Below, one piece after another: positions 44,079-52,286 of a stretch of DNA of 64,000 nt. Location: the NCBI RefSeq assembly GCF_000367925.1, contig NZ_KB849176.1, positions 124,001 to 188,000 on the forward strand, given 5' to 3'. Position numbers and translations under genes: made by a program. Positions within the stretch are counted from its first letter, which is position 1, and each line of letters opens with the position of its first letter. The DNA comes from Acinetobacter bohemicus ANC 3994 (GTDB taxonomy: Bacteria; Pseudomonadota; Gammaproteobacteria; Pseudomonadales; Moraxellaceae). The notes under the pieces were generated by a model. That model made no database searches. It saw nothing but the letters and a program-made list of their open reading frames with translations, and was not told the origin of the DNA.

Positions 44079-45002
44079 ATGATGAATCATTCATTTAAGT
44101 GGCAAGGACGACAAGATGGTGAAGGCGAACAACATTTGCGTATCCATCAGGTGGTCAATACCCGTCAACATGCTGCTTTTGCTTTAATCGGTTTTAGTTC
44201 TGATGAAGGTGTGAAGCGCAATAAAGGACGTTTAGGTGCAGCTGATGCACCTGATATGATCCGTGCTCAATTGGCAAATCTACCCGTTCATCAACCTGTC
44301 TCAATTGCGGATTTGGGTACGGTAGTTTGTGATCATGGAAAATTAGAACATGCTCAGGCTGAATTGGCAGAGCAGGTTGAACGCAGCTTAAAACAAGGTA
44401 TGAAACCGATTGTTTTAGGTGGCGGGCATGAAGTTGCATTTGGTAGTTTTTCTGGGTTATTTCAATATATCCAAAACAACGAGCTAAACCGTAAAATTGG
44501 GATTATTAATTTTGATGCGCATTTTGATTTACGTGAAGCTGAAGAGGTGACTTCAGGAACGCCTTTTTTAAATGCAGCAAAATTATCAGAACAGCATGAT
44601 CAGGAATTTAATTATCTCTGTATTGGTGTGGCGAAACATTCAAATACTAAAGTTTTGTTTGAAACAGCGGATCGTTTGAATTGTACTTATATCTACGATC
44701 ATGAATTACAACTGACCAATCTTGAAAATTTAATTGCGAAAATTAACGGTTTTATTGAAAAGGTTGATGACTTGTACATCACGGTAGATTTGGATGTGTT
44801 TAGCGCCAGCATCGCACCCGGTGTCAGTGCACCGGCAGTCAAAGGCATTGATTTATCCGTTTTTGATCCATTATTAGAGGCTATTAAAAAAACTGGAAAA
44901 ATTAAAGTTTTTGATGTGGCTGAATGCAACCCACGGTTCGATTTGGATAATAGAACTGCCAAATTAGCCGCGTATATCATTTTTAATTACCTATTTGATT
45001 GA
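44079..45002 (+). CDS. hutG: Formimidoylglutamase
   Basis: A 307-residue ureohydrolase-family enzyme. The manganese ligands are in GGGHEVAFG, NFDAHFDLR and DLDVFSASIAPG. It splits N-formimino-glutamate into glutamate and formamide, so this organism uses the one-step arginase-type route rather than the HutF deiminase route. Last gene of hutUHTIG. The formamide made here could be the substrate of the amidase-family gene that follows across 500 bases, but that protein appears to be secreted. Confidence 0.93.
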   Translation: MMNHSFKWQGRQDGEGEQHLRIHQVVNTRQHAAFALIGFSSDEGVKRNKGRLGAADAPDMIRAQLANLPVHQPVSIADLGTVVCDHGKLEHAQAELAEQVERSLKQGMKPIVLGGGHEVAFGSFSGLFQYIQNNELNRKIGIINFDAHFDLREAEEVTSGTPFLNAAKLSEQHDQEFNYLCIGVAKHSNTKVLFETADRLNCTYIYDHELQLTNLENLIAKINGFIEKVDDLYITVDLDVFSASIAPGVSAPAVKGIDLSVFDPLLEAIKKTGKIKVFDVAECNPRFDLDNRTAKLAAYIIFNYLFD

Positions 45003-45117
45003 TGATTCAGTTGAACTCATCAAAAGCATATCTATGGTGTTAACTCCTTCTCTTTAATTTCCCCCAAATTAAACTTTTTAAAACAGTATCAAAAATTAAT
45101 TTGATGAAAGCTTCGGT

Positions 45118-45249
45118 AAGGCTTAATCCTAAAGGGTTCCTTTTTTAAGCCTGAACATAACTAGCTACAGTGTACATACGCTGTGTACACTCTCATATAC
45201 ATTGCATGTTCGGGTGTACAAAGTGTAATTTTCGGCTTATTTTGCACTA
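45118..45249 (+). repeat. Att-like segment homologous to 10801-10944 (copy 2)
   Basis: The order AAGGCTTAATCCT, T run with AAGCCTGAACATAAC, several GTGTACA words (45168-45222), and the 23-base segment at 45227-45249 parallels 10801-10944 in the same orientation. Only the last 23 bases are exact. The rest is diverged but collinear. Confidence 0.5.
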
Positions 45250-45266
45250 AATAATTTGCAGTATTA

Positions 45267-45365
45267 AGCAAGTTCGTTGCTTCAGCGCAGCTAGTGATGT
45301 GCAAAAGAAAGACCAAAGCAGCGATGAAAATGAAGTGATCGAGATTAGAGCGGATGGGTTGAAAT
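45267..45365 (+). pseudogene. Broken copy of the 87-residue satellite gene
   Basis: SKFVASAQLV in one frame runs, after a one- to two-base loss near 45296, into DVQKKDQSSDENEVIEIRADGLK. This matches the C-terminus of the protein encoded at 8261-8524 (SKFVASARLISDLRKKDQSN, then ENEVTEIRADVL) at about three quarters of positions. No start and no N-terminal half are present. It lies 18 bases after the att-like repeat, and marks a past insertion of a related element at the end of the hut cluster. Confidence 0.65.
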
Positions 45366-45439
45366 TGTGTATTTTAGTGCCTATAAGCACCTCTAAATAG
45401 GCTTTTATCGATATAAATTATAATAAGAGTAATTAATTA

Positions 45440-45479
45440 CCCCCCTTGAAAGCCAGACTATACATTTAGCTTTCAGGGG
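45440..45479 (-). terminator. Stem-loop downstream of the amidase-family gene
   Basis: CCCCTTGAAAGC pairs with GCTTTCAGGGG across a 15-base loop. T run is weak on the minus strand, so termination is uncertain. Confidence 0.4.
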
Positions 45480-45507
45480 AGAAATATTCGTTATAATAAT
45501 TTTATTC

Positions 45508-46734
45508 TTATTTTTGTTCTTCACTGAACTCTTTGAAGTCTGCTTTACGTATTTTGGCATGGATTCCTTTGGTTCTATCCACGACTTGTGAAACTTCAAA
45601 ATCTGTAGCAGCACTTAAGTAAGCATAGGCAATTGCCTCATCAATGCCGTATTCCTGATTTAAAAAACGAATTGCTTCACGAGTAGATTTTTTCATTGCC
45701 TCATCTAAATCTACATCTAAACCTGGTGTAATCCAAAATTCAGCATTCTCCGCCAAAGGTTGCACAATTTCTTTACCAGGAATCTTATCTTTGCCTGTTT
45801 TTAATAAAGTAAATTTAAGTGTTGCACGAGCGGATGCCTCAAGTGCTGTCAAAGCTACTTCACCATCTCCTTGTGCAAAATGACTATCGCCTGTGTAGAA
45901 CAGAGCACCAGAGACTTGCACAGGATAATAAGCAGTTGATCCAGCGCCTAATTCATTGATATCAATATTACCGCCATACATTGCCGGCGGAACAGAATGT
46001 ACAGGTTTTGAGGTATTAGCAGCGACCCCCATAATGCCCATAAATGGATAAAGTGGGAAACGAATAGACTTACCTGATTCTGTTTTTAGCACACCCTCAT
46101 ATTCACCGTTCGCATTTTTTTCTATTGGGGTAAATACTGAAACATTGCCATATCGTTCAGGATGGGCAGCAGAGGCATTTTCTTGTTGTGGCTTTTTCGG
46201 AAATTCACCAACCAGTGCACCTTTACCATGACGGTTGGAGATGACACCATAAGGAACACGCGGCTCAACCTTAATCACTTCTACTTTTAATATATCACCC
46301 GGTTGCGCGCCTTGAATTTCAATAGGTCCAGTCACAATATGCGGACCATCTTTATGAAAATCATGGCTTAGTTTGGATTGAGTGATTTTTTTTGCTTCAT
46401 CTAAAATGAATTCGGCTTTAACACCTTTTGACTTGAAGAACTTTTCTGCATCGCGTCCTTGATCTTCAAGTAAACCTTCATGTGAAACTGTATCAAAAGT
46501 CACAACACTACCAGATGGAACAGAAATGACAGGCTTAGCATCTTTATTTGGCAAGTATCCCCAAGTAATAGTATTTAAAGTCGAAGGTACATAATAATTA
46601 CCTTTGTATTCACCATCTTTTAACTGAACAGGTTTATTTGATATCTGCTTAAGAACATTAAAACTTTCTGCATAGACCGCTGAAGTACCAAGAGCACTGA
46701 GAACAAACAATGAAAGGAGCGTGTGCTTAAACAT
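45508..46734 (-). CDS. Acetamidase/formamidase family protein, secreted
   Basis: A 408-residue protein of the FmdA/AmdA family. A signal peptide (MFKHTLLSLFVLSALGTSAVYA) is followed by the family features TWGYLPNKDAKPVISVPSGSVVTFDTVSHEG, GPHIVTGPIEIQGAQPGDILKVEV and GDSHFAQGDGEVALTALEASA. Family members hydrolyse formamide or short amides to ammonia and acid. Here the signal peptide places it in the periplasm. It lies downstream of hutG, whose product is formamide, but on the other strand and after a mobile-element relic, so a shared pathway is only a suggestion. Confidence 0.8.
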   Translation of the reverse strand: MFKHTLLSLFVLSALGTSAVYAESFNVLKQISNKPVQLKDGEYKGNYYVPSTLNTITWGYLPNKDAKPVISVPSGSVVTFDTVSHEGLLEDQGRDAEKFFKSKGVKAEFILDEAKKITQSKLSHDFHKDGPHIVTGPIEIQGAQPGDILKVEVIKVEPRVPYGVISNRHGKGALVGEFPKKPQQENASAAHPERYGNVSVFTPIEKNANGEYEGVLKTESGKSIRFPLYPFMGIMGVAANTSKPVHSVPPAMYGGNIDINELGAGSTAYYPVQVSGALFYTGDSHFAQGDGEVALTALEASARATLKFTLLKTGKDKIPGKEIVQPLAENAEFWITPGLDVDLDEAMKKSTREAIRFLNQEYGIDEAIAYAYLSAATDFEVSQVVDRTKGIHAKIRKADFKEFSEEQK

Positions 46735-47298
46735 AGAACATACCTTTAATAATTGAAAAATAAAAATATTGTAAATATGTTTAGAGCAAATTTCATGCCA
46801 CGGTAAAATTGATTTTATTGGATAATTTAAATGAAAAATGCACTATTTACTTACAATCATCCGATCTAATCAGGTGCATAAAGGCGTAAGTGAGAGCGAA
46901 ATTTATACAATACCTATTACTTACGTTAACAACCGAATGCTTAAAATCACAATAAAAATTATCTCAAAACCTTAGATGTCGTGACATATCGCACTTTATT
47001 GAAATAGGCATCTGTTCAACGTACATCACGTAATTTTTGTTTTATGGGGTATTTATGCAAATTGATACCTATGACCCAGTAAGCATTACAGCAATTTAAG
47101 ATCTTTAATTTCGTAAAGCTAAATAAAACAAAAACTCTTAAATAAACCTATTCATGGATATATTTTAGTATGACGTTCTTGTGCATTGGTTAGAGTGCTA
47201 TTCAGACCCATTAGTCATACGATAAATTTTAGGTGCAGGCTTATTCATTAGAAAATTGAATAAGCCTTCAAAGATTAGTTTGTACGACACAGCTGTTA
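46735..47298. other. Intergenic region upstream of the amidase-family gene
   Basis: 564 bases without coding potential on either strand. It should carry the promoter of the gene ending at 45508 at its left side, and at 47237-47267 a stem-loop AGGCTTATTCA/TGAATAAGCCT that is probably the terminator of the hca operon. The central part shows nothing recognisable. Confidence 0.5.
47237..47267 (-). terminator. Stem-loop after hcaG
   Basis: AGGCTTATTCA (47237-47247) pairs with TGAATAAGCCT (47257-47267), perfect 11-base stem, 9-base loop, 32 bases after the hcaG stop. T tail is weak. Confidence 0.5.
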
Positions 47299-49044
47299 TT
47301 AGCTACAACTGAAGTTTTCAGCTTTTTCACTATCACCTTGACCCTTATAACGAGCAATAAGTGGATAAGCACATAATGGACGAGTGCGATCCGCTGCCCA
47401 ATCAGATAGCAATTCAGTATTTATTTTACCGCTTAAGTTGCCTATTCCGCGTGCTGTCGCAATAATGCGCTCAGGTTTTTCCCCATATTCAACCCATCTT
47501 ACTAAAGCATGAAGTGCATCAAATTGATCTGTGGCTAGGCCAGCAGATGAGTGATTCATTCCAGGGACTCGAAAGAAACGCACAAAGTCAGATGCTTTCG
47601 CTGAAGTATTGTTCGCATAACTTTGCATAAGCTGGTCATACCAGTTTTGAGTATCGTCTACAGAAAAAACACCGTCAGCAGCGCCCTGTACAATTAGCAT
47701 TTTTCCACCGCGGTAAAGCAGCGGGTCTAGGTTTAATTCATTCGGTGGCAGCATGAAGGACATGGCACTTTCTTGGTAAGTATCATTTGTTGCCGATAAT
47801 TTAGGATAATCTGTATCAAAATTAAAGTTGAATGCAAACTGTCTGGAATTTTGAACAACAGTTAAATCAGGTGGAACCTGAAAAATGATTCCGACGGCAA
47901 CTGGGTCTCGTGCTGTGCCTATGGATGATTCAAATTTCCAACTTGCCCAATTGCTTCCGAGTAACCCCGGATCATAAGGTTGGGTTGCATATAAGGCTTC
48001 ACCTTTAGAGTTTACTGGCCCAGTAAAAATATTGGATATTGCTTGAATTTGCGCTGTGCTTAAACAGTTTCCATTTCTTTCTTTTTGGCACACGGGCACA
48101 TGTTTATAAATGTTGAATGCAGAACGACATGCTTCAATATCCTGAACCATGCCATCAACAATTCCATCTAGATGATCACAACGCGCCAAAATAGAATTGG
48201 CCACAGTTTGTCGTTCAGATAAGGTGAATGCTGTACTTAAATCATTTTCATTTGTAGCCACCGTTCGTAACTGTTGCGCTGTGTAAAGTTGGGCTGCTGC
48301 TGCACGTGGTAAATGAAATCCTGGGGTGCTGGCTAAAATACCGTCATATTCATTCGGCAGACGAGTGGCTGCAATCATGGCATGTCGTCCACCATTTGAA
48401 GTTCCTCCCGCATAGGAGCGGTCAGGTGTTTTTCCATAGGTAGCTTTGATCAAATTTTTTGCCATCGGGGTTAGCTTGGTTATGGCACCATAGCCGTAAT
48501 CAATTCGAGCCTGTGGGTCTATTCCAAAAGTAGGATTCTGTTGAGCAGAATGTCCTGCATCAGAGGAAATGACAGCAAAGCCTTCATATAAGGCATTTGT
48601 TAATGGACCACCGCTACCCACATTACCCACAGCTTGCGCAATATTACCGTCTGTACCTCCATTACCTTGATAAAGAAACCGACCATTCCAGTCCAAGGGT
48701 AAGCGCATTTCAAAACCAATTTGATACTGTTGCCCATCTACAGGGCTTATCCGCGAATACATGTGTCCTGTGACTAAGCAATGTGCTCTTATCGGTTTGT
48801 TTGCCACACTCAAACTGCCTGCATCTTGTAACGTTGCGGTAGTAATGGTCGTGTGTTCAAATGAGAAAGATTTTAAATCATCACAACTCCCTTTTATTGA
48901 GGTTCCAACAGCAGGGGACAGTTGTGGAATCGTTTGTTGTGTTATTGGGGATGTTTCATTATCACTTCCACAACTGGCTAAAAGTAGGCCCATGCCTAAT
49001 ATGCTACTACCCGTGGTAAAAATGGAGCGCAATTTTTTTTGCAT
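47299..49044 (-). CDS. hcaG: Hydroxycinnamate ester hydrolase, tannase/feruloyl esterase family lipoprotein
   Basis: A 581-residue lipoprotein: signal peptide with lipobox LLASC (Cys25). The tannase-family serine is in GGTSNGGRHAM, with the acid in VQGAADGVFSVDDTQ and the His in PGMNHSSAG. In A. baylyi the corresponding gene hydrolyses chlorogenate, freeing caffeate for the Hca pathway. Being anchored to the envelope it would act before import. Last gene of the hca minus-strand run, 250 bases after hcaF. Confidence 0.8.
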   Translation of the reverse strand: MQKKLRSIFTTGSSILGMGLLLASCGSDNETSPITQQTIPQLSPAVGTSIKGSCDDLKSFSFEHTTITTATLQDAGSLSVANKPIRAHCLVTGHMYSRISPVDGQQYQIGFEMRLPLDWNGRFLYQGNGGTDGNIAQAVGNVGSGGPLTNALYEGFAVISSDAGHSAQQNPTFGIDPQARIDYGYGAITKLTPMAKNLIKATYGKTPDRSYAGGTSNGGRHAMIAATRLPNEYDGILASTPGFHLPRAAAAQLYTAQQLRTVATNENDLSTAFTLSERQTVANSILARCDHLDGIVDGMVQDIEACRSAFNIYKHVPVCQKERNGNCLSTAQIQAISNIFTGPVNSKGEALYATQPYDPGLLGSNWASWKFESSIGTARDPVAVGIIFQVPPDLTVVQNSRQFAFNFNFDTDYPKLSATNDTYQESAMSFMLPPNELNLDPLLYRGGKMLIVQGAADGVFSVDDTQNWYDQLMQSYANNTSAKASDFVRFFRVPGMNHSSAGLATDQFDALHALVRWVEYGEKPERIIATARGIGNLSGKINTELLSDWAADRTRPLCAYPLIARYKGQGDSEKAENFSCS

Positions 49045-49294
49045 ACATATTCCTTATGTTGGTTATTTCCGTTTACGCCATCGTTTGTGTCGAATAAAAA
49101 TTGATGTGGCATAAATTAATGACTAAATCATGCAAGGTGTTTCAAAGGTCTAAATGACTGGCTTGGAATTTGCAGCTTTAAATATTTTGAATGAAGTACT
49201 GAATAAAATAAGGGTGCTATTTCCTATGGATTAGGCTGCTGCAATTATTTTGGTTTTTTAAAGTGCTTGAGCATTCGCCAAATGAATACTGTAT

Positions 49295-49675
49295 TTATAG
49301 AACCATAAATGCAGCTGAGCTTTTCGCGACCAATTTTTTATTTTGCCAAGCTTCACTTTCAATATTTAAGATTTTATTGCCTTGTTTTATAAAGTATGCT
49401 TTTACTTCGATGACCCCAATGTCACATGGTCTAAAGAAATCCATGGTGAGATTAATTGTTGCCGCTGGCTTATGGGATGTATTCATTGTTGCTAAAAGTC
49501 CCATTGCATCATCTAACATTGCACAAATCATACCGCCCTCAACCTTACCTCTTGGATTGGTAAAGCTTTCTAAGGCTGTATATTTCACATGAATTTGAGC
49601 TAATTTTTCATCCCAACTCAAGTCATGGCCATTTAATAAATGATGAATAGGCGGTAAGTTTTTTGAATTTATCAT
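49295..49675 (-). CDS. hcaF: Hotdog-fold thioesterase (PaaI family)
   Basis: A 126-residue hotdog protein. VEGGMICAMLDDAMGLLATM (about residue 45-64) contains the Asp used by PaaI-type acyl-CoA thioesterases. In the hca locus it may release CoA from side products or stalled hydroxycinnamoyl-CoA. It is separated from hcaE by a terminator, so expression may be lower than that of the upstream genes or driven separately. The name hcaF follows from position in the A. baylyi order and is less certain than the fold. Confidence 0.7.
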   Translation of the reverse strand: MINSKNLPPIHHLLNGHDLSWDEKLAQIHVKYTALESFTNPRGKVEGGMICAMLDDAMGLLATMNTSHKPAATINLTMDFFRPCDIGVIEVKAYFIKQGNKILNIESEAWQNKKLVAKSSAAFMVL

Positions 49676-49689
49676 TATGATTTTCCTTT

Positions 49690-49726
49690 AAAAATTAACC
49701 CTAGTCACAAAGAACTAGGGTTAATA
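49690..49726 (-). terminator. Terminator after hcaE
   Basis: ATTAACCCTAGT and ACTAGGGTTAAT form a perfect 12-base stem with an 8-base loop. On the minus strand it is followed by TTTTTAAA. It lies between hcaE and hcaF. Confidence 0.75.
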
Positions 49727-49733
49727 AAAATAG

Positions 49734-50984
49734 TTATTTAAACTTCCATGTGTAATCAATATTAATTCTTGCTTCATTGACTGGTTTAATGTTGGCTGTA
49801 GGTAGCATGTTGTTGTCGTAGATGGCATAACGTGCGCGTAAGCCTAAATTTTTAAGCAAGCCACTTTGAACGGTATAGCCCAGATCGAAATCGAGTTCAT
49901 CTTCCTTTAAGTTTGTGCCGCCTAAATTCGGTGCATAAACATTATGACCCGTTGTATAACGTGTCATAAAACGCAGACCGGGTATGATGTTTTTAAAGTC
50001 ATATTCATAGCGAAAGCTATATACTTTTTCTTTTGGATTTAAGAATTCACCCGGCCATGTGTCAATCAGTAAACCCGTTTCACCACCTGACAAATAAGGA
50101 AATGCGGTTTCACCCTGATGTTGGAATGTGCCAAAAATAAATTTATGCTGATCATGCTTTAATTCAAAATGTGCATGCAATAAGTCATTATCGACCAATC
50201 CAGCTTTGGCTTGGCCTTCATCACGGCTTCGGTAGTAGCGTAATTGCGAGGTCAGCTGGGCGTGTTCATTGATTGCATATTTATGCTGTATTCCAGCCAT
50301 GGTCTGATTATATAAATCCGCCACATCGAGATAAAATGAAGTCAGTTTAAAGGCTTTATTAAAATCATAATGCCCGCCTAGATAATATAGACCATCTGTT
50401 TCGGCAGCTTTAAAACGGCCATTGACCCCTGAAATTTTAATCTTTTCATAATTGGTCGAATCACGATGATTAACCTGATCAATATAAGCAGCCTGTAAGT
50501 CAAGATTTTGAATATCTTTAGATTGAAGCGAAACACCTCGATAGGTCTGAGGCAATAAGCGAGCAGGGGAAGCCACTAAAACTGGATTCATTGGCATGAG
50601 TGTACCGACTTTTACTTCGGTCTGACTGATCTTGGCTTTCGCTGTTACCCCAATTTCACCATAGCTGCTAGCGGGTTCATTGGTGCGGGTATCACGCGGT
50701 AAATTTCCAGTGCCAGCATGTTCGGCATCCGCATCGAGCTTAAATCCTGCCGTTGCTAAAATATCTAAACCAAAACCTACTTTTCCTTCGGTATAGCCAG
50801 AATTTGCTTTCAAAATTAATCCCTGCGACCAGTCTTTTGCAGCGGGATAAGCAGATTGTTCTTGATAATCTCGATCAAAATAAAAATTTCGAGTGGTTAA
50901 TTCTACACTGCTGTTATCCATGAAATGACCGGCAAAGACTTGTGTAGATAAAAGCATTGATGAGGTAAGCCAAATTTTGTACAT
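49734..50984 (-). CDS. hcaE: OprD-family outer-membrane porin
   Basis: A 416-residue protein with signal peptide (MYKIWLTSSMLLSTQVFA) and OprD-type barrel (SSVELTTRNFYFDRDYQEQ, KDWSQGLILKANSGYTEGKVGFGLD), ending IDYTWKFK. By context it brings hydroxycinnamates across the outer membrane. It resembles the porin at 30273-31529 in layout and length, but the operator seen upstream of that gene is absent here. Confidence 0.85.
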   Translation of the reverse strand: MYKIWLTSSMLLSTQVFAGHFMDNSSVELTTRNFYFDRDYQEQSAYPAAKDWSQGLILKANSGYTEGKVGFGLDILATAGFKLDADAEHAGTGNLPRDTRTNEPASSYGEIGVTAKAKISQTEVKVGTLMPMNPVLVASPARLLPQTYRGVSLQSKDIQNLDLQAAYIDQVNHRDSTNYEKIKISGVNGRFKAAETDGLYYLGGHYDFNKAFKLTSFYLDVADLYNQTMAGIQHKYAINEHAQLTSQLRYYRSRDEGQAKAGLVDNDLLHAHFELKHDQHKFIFGTFQHQGETAFPYLSGGETGLLIDTWPGEFLNPKEKVYSFRYEYDFKNIIPGLRFMTRYTTGHNVYAPNLGGTNLKEDELDFDLGYTVQSGLLKNLGLRARYAIYDNNMLPTANIKPVNEARINIDYTWKFK

Positions 50985-51063
50985 AGCATTTCTTCCTGAA
51001 ACGACTTTCTTGTTTTAAAAGTAATACGACCCCCGTATTACCCGAATTTGATTATCTTTAAGC

Positions 51064-52203
51064 CTATTTCCCTAATAGCTCGCGAGCCACGATTTCTTTC
51101 ATAATTTCATTGGTTCCGCCGTAAATTTTTTGCACACGTGCATCGACAAAAAAGCGTGAAATTGGGTATTCCTGCATATAGCCGTAGCCACCAAACAACT
51201 GGAGTAGTTGATCCATAATTTCGCACTGGGTATCGGTAATAAAACATTTCAGTGCCGCGACCTCAGAGACGGTAAGTTGCTCTTGGCTATATAAATCGGC
51301 ACATTGCTGCACAAAAGCTTGCGCAGCCTTTGCTTTAATTTGAGCCTGTGCAAGGACAAATCGGGTATTTTGAAATTGACTTAGTGCTTGACCAAAGGCT
51401 TTACGTTCTTGTACATAGGTTTTGGTCAACTCAATTGCGCCTAACATGGAACCAAGTGCCATCATGGAAATACTGAGTCTCTCACGAGGTAATTCTTGCA
51501 TCAGGTAGCTAAAACCTTTGCCCGCTTCCCCTAAAAGTTGGTTGTTAGGAACATGAACTTGATCAAAAAAAAGCTCGGCAGTATCTTGAGCATGTAACCC
51601 AATTTTTTTAAGACAGCGACCTTTTTTCACACCTTCAAGCTGTGCATCGACCAATAAAATTGAAATGCCTTTTGCTCGTGCTTGAGGATCCGTTTTTGCC
51701 ACCAATACAATTAGATCTGCATGATGACCATTCGATATAAAGGTTTTAGAACCATCGACCAGATAATATTGATTGTGCAAAATCGCTTGGGTTCGAATCG
51801 CCTGTAAGTCTGAGCCAGCATTGGCTTCTGTCATGGCAATCGCGCTAACGACTTCCCCTGTTACCATTTTGGGTAGCCAAAAGTTCTTTTGTTGTTCTGA
51901 CCCTATATTTTGAATATAAGGGGAAACCAGTTCGCTTTGTCCACCGATGGCTACAGCCAGTGAAGTAAAACCAGCCTGAGCCGTTTCTTGAACCAACATC
52001 AGTGAATAGTGGACTGGTGCGCCATATCCACCATACTGTTCTGGGACATCTACACAAAGAAAACCATTTTCACCAAGTCTGTTCCAAATCTCACGCGGAA
52101 TTAATCCTTGTTCTTCCCATTGCTCATAATATGGGGCAACGTATTCATTTAAAAACCGTCGGAAATTATCTCTAAACAGTTCAAATTCGCTATCTATTTG
52201 CAT
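51064..52203 (-). CDS. hcaD: Acyl-CoA dehydrogenase of the hca cluster
   Basis: 379 residues from the ATG at 52203 (MQIDSEFELF), with AGG at suitable distance. A longer frame would use a TTG. FAD-dependent acyl-CoA dehydrogenase: signature MTEANAGSDLQAI, SMMALGSMLGAIE and the C-terminal IYGGTNEIMKEI. In A. baylyi HcaD is thought to desaturate dihydrohydroxycinnamoyl-CoA, widening the substrate range to the saturated side-chain acids. Hairpin AACAACTCTAT/ATAGAGTTGTT (52246-52270) lies between this gene and hcaC. Confidence 0.88.
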   Translation of the reverse strand: MQIDSEFELFRDNFRRFLNEYVAPYYEQWEEQGLIPREIWNRLGENGFLCVDVPEQYGGYGAPVHYSLMLVQETAQAGFTSLAVAIGGQSELVSPYIQNIGSEQQKNFWLPKMVTGEVVSAIAMTEANAGSDLQAIRTQAILHNQYYLVDGSKTFISNGHHADLIVLVAKTDPQARAKGISILLVDAQLEGVKKGRCLKKIGLHAQDTAELFFDQVHVPNNQLLGEAGKGFSYLMQELPRERLSISMMALGSMLGAIELTKTYVQERKAFGQALSQFQNTRFVLAQAQIKAKAAQAFVQQCADLYSQEQLTVSEVAALKCFITDTQCEIMDQLLQLFGGYGYMQEYPISRFFVDARVQKIYGGTNEIMKEIVARELLGK

Positions 52204-52245
52204 AGTTTTACCTATTGGGTAAAAAGTTAAAGACAAAAAGGGATC

Positions 52246-52270
52246 AACAACTCTATAAAATAGAGTTGTT
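52246..52270. terminator. Intercistronic hairpin between hcaC and hcaD
   Basis: Perfect 11-base stem AACAACTCTAT/ATAGAGTTGTT with a three-base loop. The T run is on the plus-strand side, so on the minus strand it is more likely a processing or attenuation element than a full terminator. Confidence 0.4.
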
Positions 52271-52286
52271 TTTCTTGTAGTTAAGG

